DNA from: Deltaproteobacteria bacterium
GTDB lineage: Bacteria > Myxococcota_A > Polyangia > Polyangiales > Polyangiaceae
NCBI GenBank assembly: GCA_016875405.1
Contig: VGRJ01000043.1
Location: 1-33,209 of the forward strand
DNA: 33,209 nucleotides
Direction: 5' to 3'
Positions 31,990-33,209 of this stretch are shown here, piece by piece. Position numbers and translations under genes: made by a program. Positions within the stretch are counted from its first letter, which is position 1; every line of letters starts with the position of its first letter. The notes under the pieces were generated by a model. It searched no databases, had not been told where the DNA came from, and saw nothing but the letters and a program-made list of their open reading frames with translations.

Positions 31990-33209
31990 TCAGCTCGCGC
32001 ACTCGCCCTCCGAGGTCTCGCCCCGGAACGCTTCTTGATCGCCGATGTCGACGAAATCCTCGGGGTTGGCCGACTCGCCGTCGATCGCCTCGAGCGGCGC
32101 AATCACCGCCCGCAGCTCGGCGGTCGACGCCCGCGCGAGGTACTCGTCGGCGCGCTCGCCCTCCTGGCGGTGCTCCTCGTACGAGGCGACGAGCGCCCGC
32201 ACGACGTCGACGACGCGGCGCGCCGGCACCTTGCCGACGATGCGGCCGAACGTCGCATCGCCCGCGACCGCCGCCCCCGCATAGACCGTGTAAAACGGCG
32301 CGGCGCGGCCCGCGATCTTGCGCATCCCGCCTTGCAAGCCGATCGGCGCGACGTGGTGGAGACCGCAGCCGTTCGGGCAGCCGCTGATCCGGATGTGGAG
32401 ACCGGCCGCGCGGTCGACGAAGGCACGGTCGGCGCGGAACGCCTCGCCGAGGAGCTGGGCCGCACCGCGCGACTGCGTGACGGCGAGCTTGCAGGTCTCG
32501 GCGCCCGGGCAGCTGCCGACGTCGGCCACGCTGCCTTCGTCGGGTTCGCCCAGCGAGAGCGCACGGAGGTGCTCGTAGAGCGGAGCGATGTCCTCGTCGC
32601 GCACCCAATGGAAGGCGACGTTCTGCGAGGGTGTGAAGCGCACGGCGCCGTCCGCGTAGGCGCGCGAGAGTGCGGCGAGCGCGCGGAGCCGGCCCACGGT
32701 GACGTCGCCGAGCGGCAGCACGATCGACACCAGCGAATAGCCAGCCTGCCGCTGCGGACGGACGTTCGTGCGGCGGAAGCGCTCGCCACGCTCGTCGCCG
32801 AGGACAGGGAGCGCGCGAGGCAAGAACCCCGGACCTCGTGGTGCGTCCCCCTCGAGGAGCGCGAGCAGCGCGTCGCGCGTCGGCGCCGGCGCGCGGCTGA
32901 CCGGCGGCGCGCTGCGGACTGGGGGCGCCTCGGGGTCGAACGGCAAGGTCGGGGCGCCGGCTGCGCGCACCGCCGCAAGCTCGACCTCGACGCGCTCGCG
33001 GAAGGCGTCCCACCCGAGCTGCCGGACGAGGAACTTGAGCCGGTTCTTCTGGCGATGAATCCGGTCACCCTCGCGGTCGAAGACGCGGAGCACCGCCTCG
33101 GCGTACGCGAGGATGTCGTTCGCGGGCACGAACGATGCGAGCTCGTGGCCCGAGCGGCAGAGGATCGCCGTGCCGCCGGCGACGGTGAGGCGAAAGCCGC
33201 GCTTCCCCT
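31990..33209 (-). CDS. Siroheme-dependent sulfite/nitrite reductase, partial (5' end outside window)
   Basis: The C-terminal 405 residues of a siroheme/[4Fe-4S] hemoprotein reductase that reduces sulfite to sulfide (or nitrite to ammonia). The cofactor Cys pattern is complete: C-x5-C (SCPGAETC) and C-x3-C (GCPNGC). The conserved SQNVAFHWV segment with the substrate-side basic region and VLPLGDVTVGRLRALA are also present. The frame is open to the right edge with in-family sequence (GFRLTVAGGTAILC then VPANDILAYAEAVLRVF), so the start lies outside. Location beside cysH, cysD and the siroheme gene favours sulfite, but the ferredoxin nitrite reductases look similar. It is convergent with cysK. 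Confidence 0.9.
   Translation of the reverse strand, partial: GKRGFRLTVAGGTAILCRSGHELASFVPANDILAYAEAVLRVFDREGDRIHRQKNRLKFLVRQLGWDAFRERVEVELAAVRAAGAPTLPFDPEAPPVRSAPPVSRAPAPTRDALLALLEGDAPRGPGFLPRALPVLGDERGERFRRTNVRPQRQAGYSLVSIVLPLGDVTVGRLRALAALSRAYADGAVRFTPSQNVAFHWVRDEDIAPLYEHLRALSLGEPDEGSVADVGSCPGAETCKLAVTQSRGAAQLLGEAFRADRAFVDRAAGLHIRISGCPNGCGLHHVAPIGLQGGMRKIAGRAAPFYTVYAGAAVAGDATFGRIVGKVPARRVVDVVRALVASYEEHRQEGERADEYLARASTAELRAVIAPLEAIDGESANPEDFVDIGDQEAFRGETSEGECAS

Overview
The window is about 33 kb of very GC-rich DNA with strong third-position GC bias. Its contents point to a myxobacterium (Myxococcota, possibly Polyangiales-like). Evidence: at least eleven predicted lipoproteins, a secreted SpoIID-type protein with thrombospondin type 3 repeats and a MYXO-CTERM-like tail, a cytoplasmic Hanks-type Ser/Thr kinase fused to a TPR-like region, and Cys-rich lipoproteins. 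The assignment is inference from gene content; no rRNA or tRNA gene was seen.

Layout. 1-181: a 56-bp direct repeat. 182-3377 (minus): two paralogous proline-rich lipoproteins and the SpoIID/TSP3 protein. 3631-4457 (plus): nuoJ and nuoK, isolated from the rest of a complex I operon and followed by a 13-bp tandem repeat that duplicates the nuoK stop region. 4571-7100: a small secreted protein divergent from the kinase. 7177-11422: an MBL-fold hydrolase, a Cys-rich lipoprotein, a YceI lipoprotein and a YihY/BrkB membrane protein. 11444-12217 (minus): a patatin-like phospholipase.

12426-16867 (plus): a tight three-gene operon of lipoproteins. It encodes an unknown protein, a penicillin-acylase-family Ntn-hydrolase and a type II copper monooxygenase (PHM/DBM-like) with all six copper ligands in place. 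This is the best candidate in the window for an undescribed enzyme system. 16966-20571: aconitase AcnB, divergent from a LysR regulator, with a perfect palindromic T-N11-A site between them.

20747-26367 is the accessory part. It holds a lower-GC small Cys-rich lipoprotein, an MNT/HEPN toxin-antitoxin-like pair, a Uma2 nuclease-family protein, a lipoprotein gene split by one in-frame TAG codon, and a tandem pair of paralogous two-helix lipoproteins.

26351-33209 is a sulfate assimilation cluster: cysN and cysD (minus), divergent from cysH, a siroheme dehydrogenase, a PiT/CysP-type permease and cysK (plus), then a convergent siroheme sulfite/nitrite reductase cut by the window edge. Together these cover sulfate uptake, activation to APS, direct APS reduction, sulfite reduction with its siroheme cofactor, and cysteine formation. 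No APS kinase is seen, which fits the APS-type reductase.
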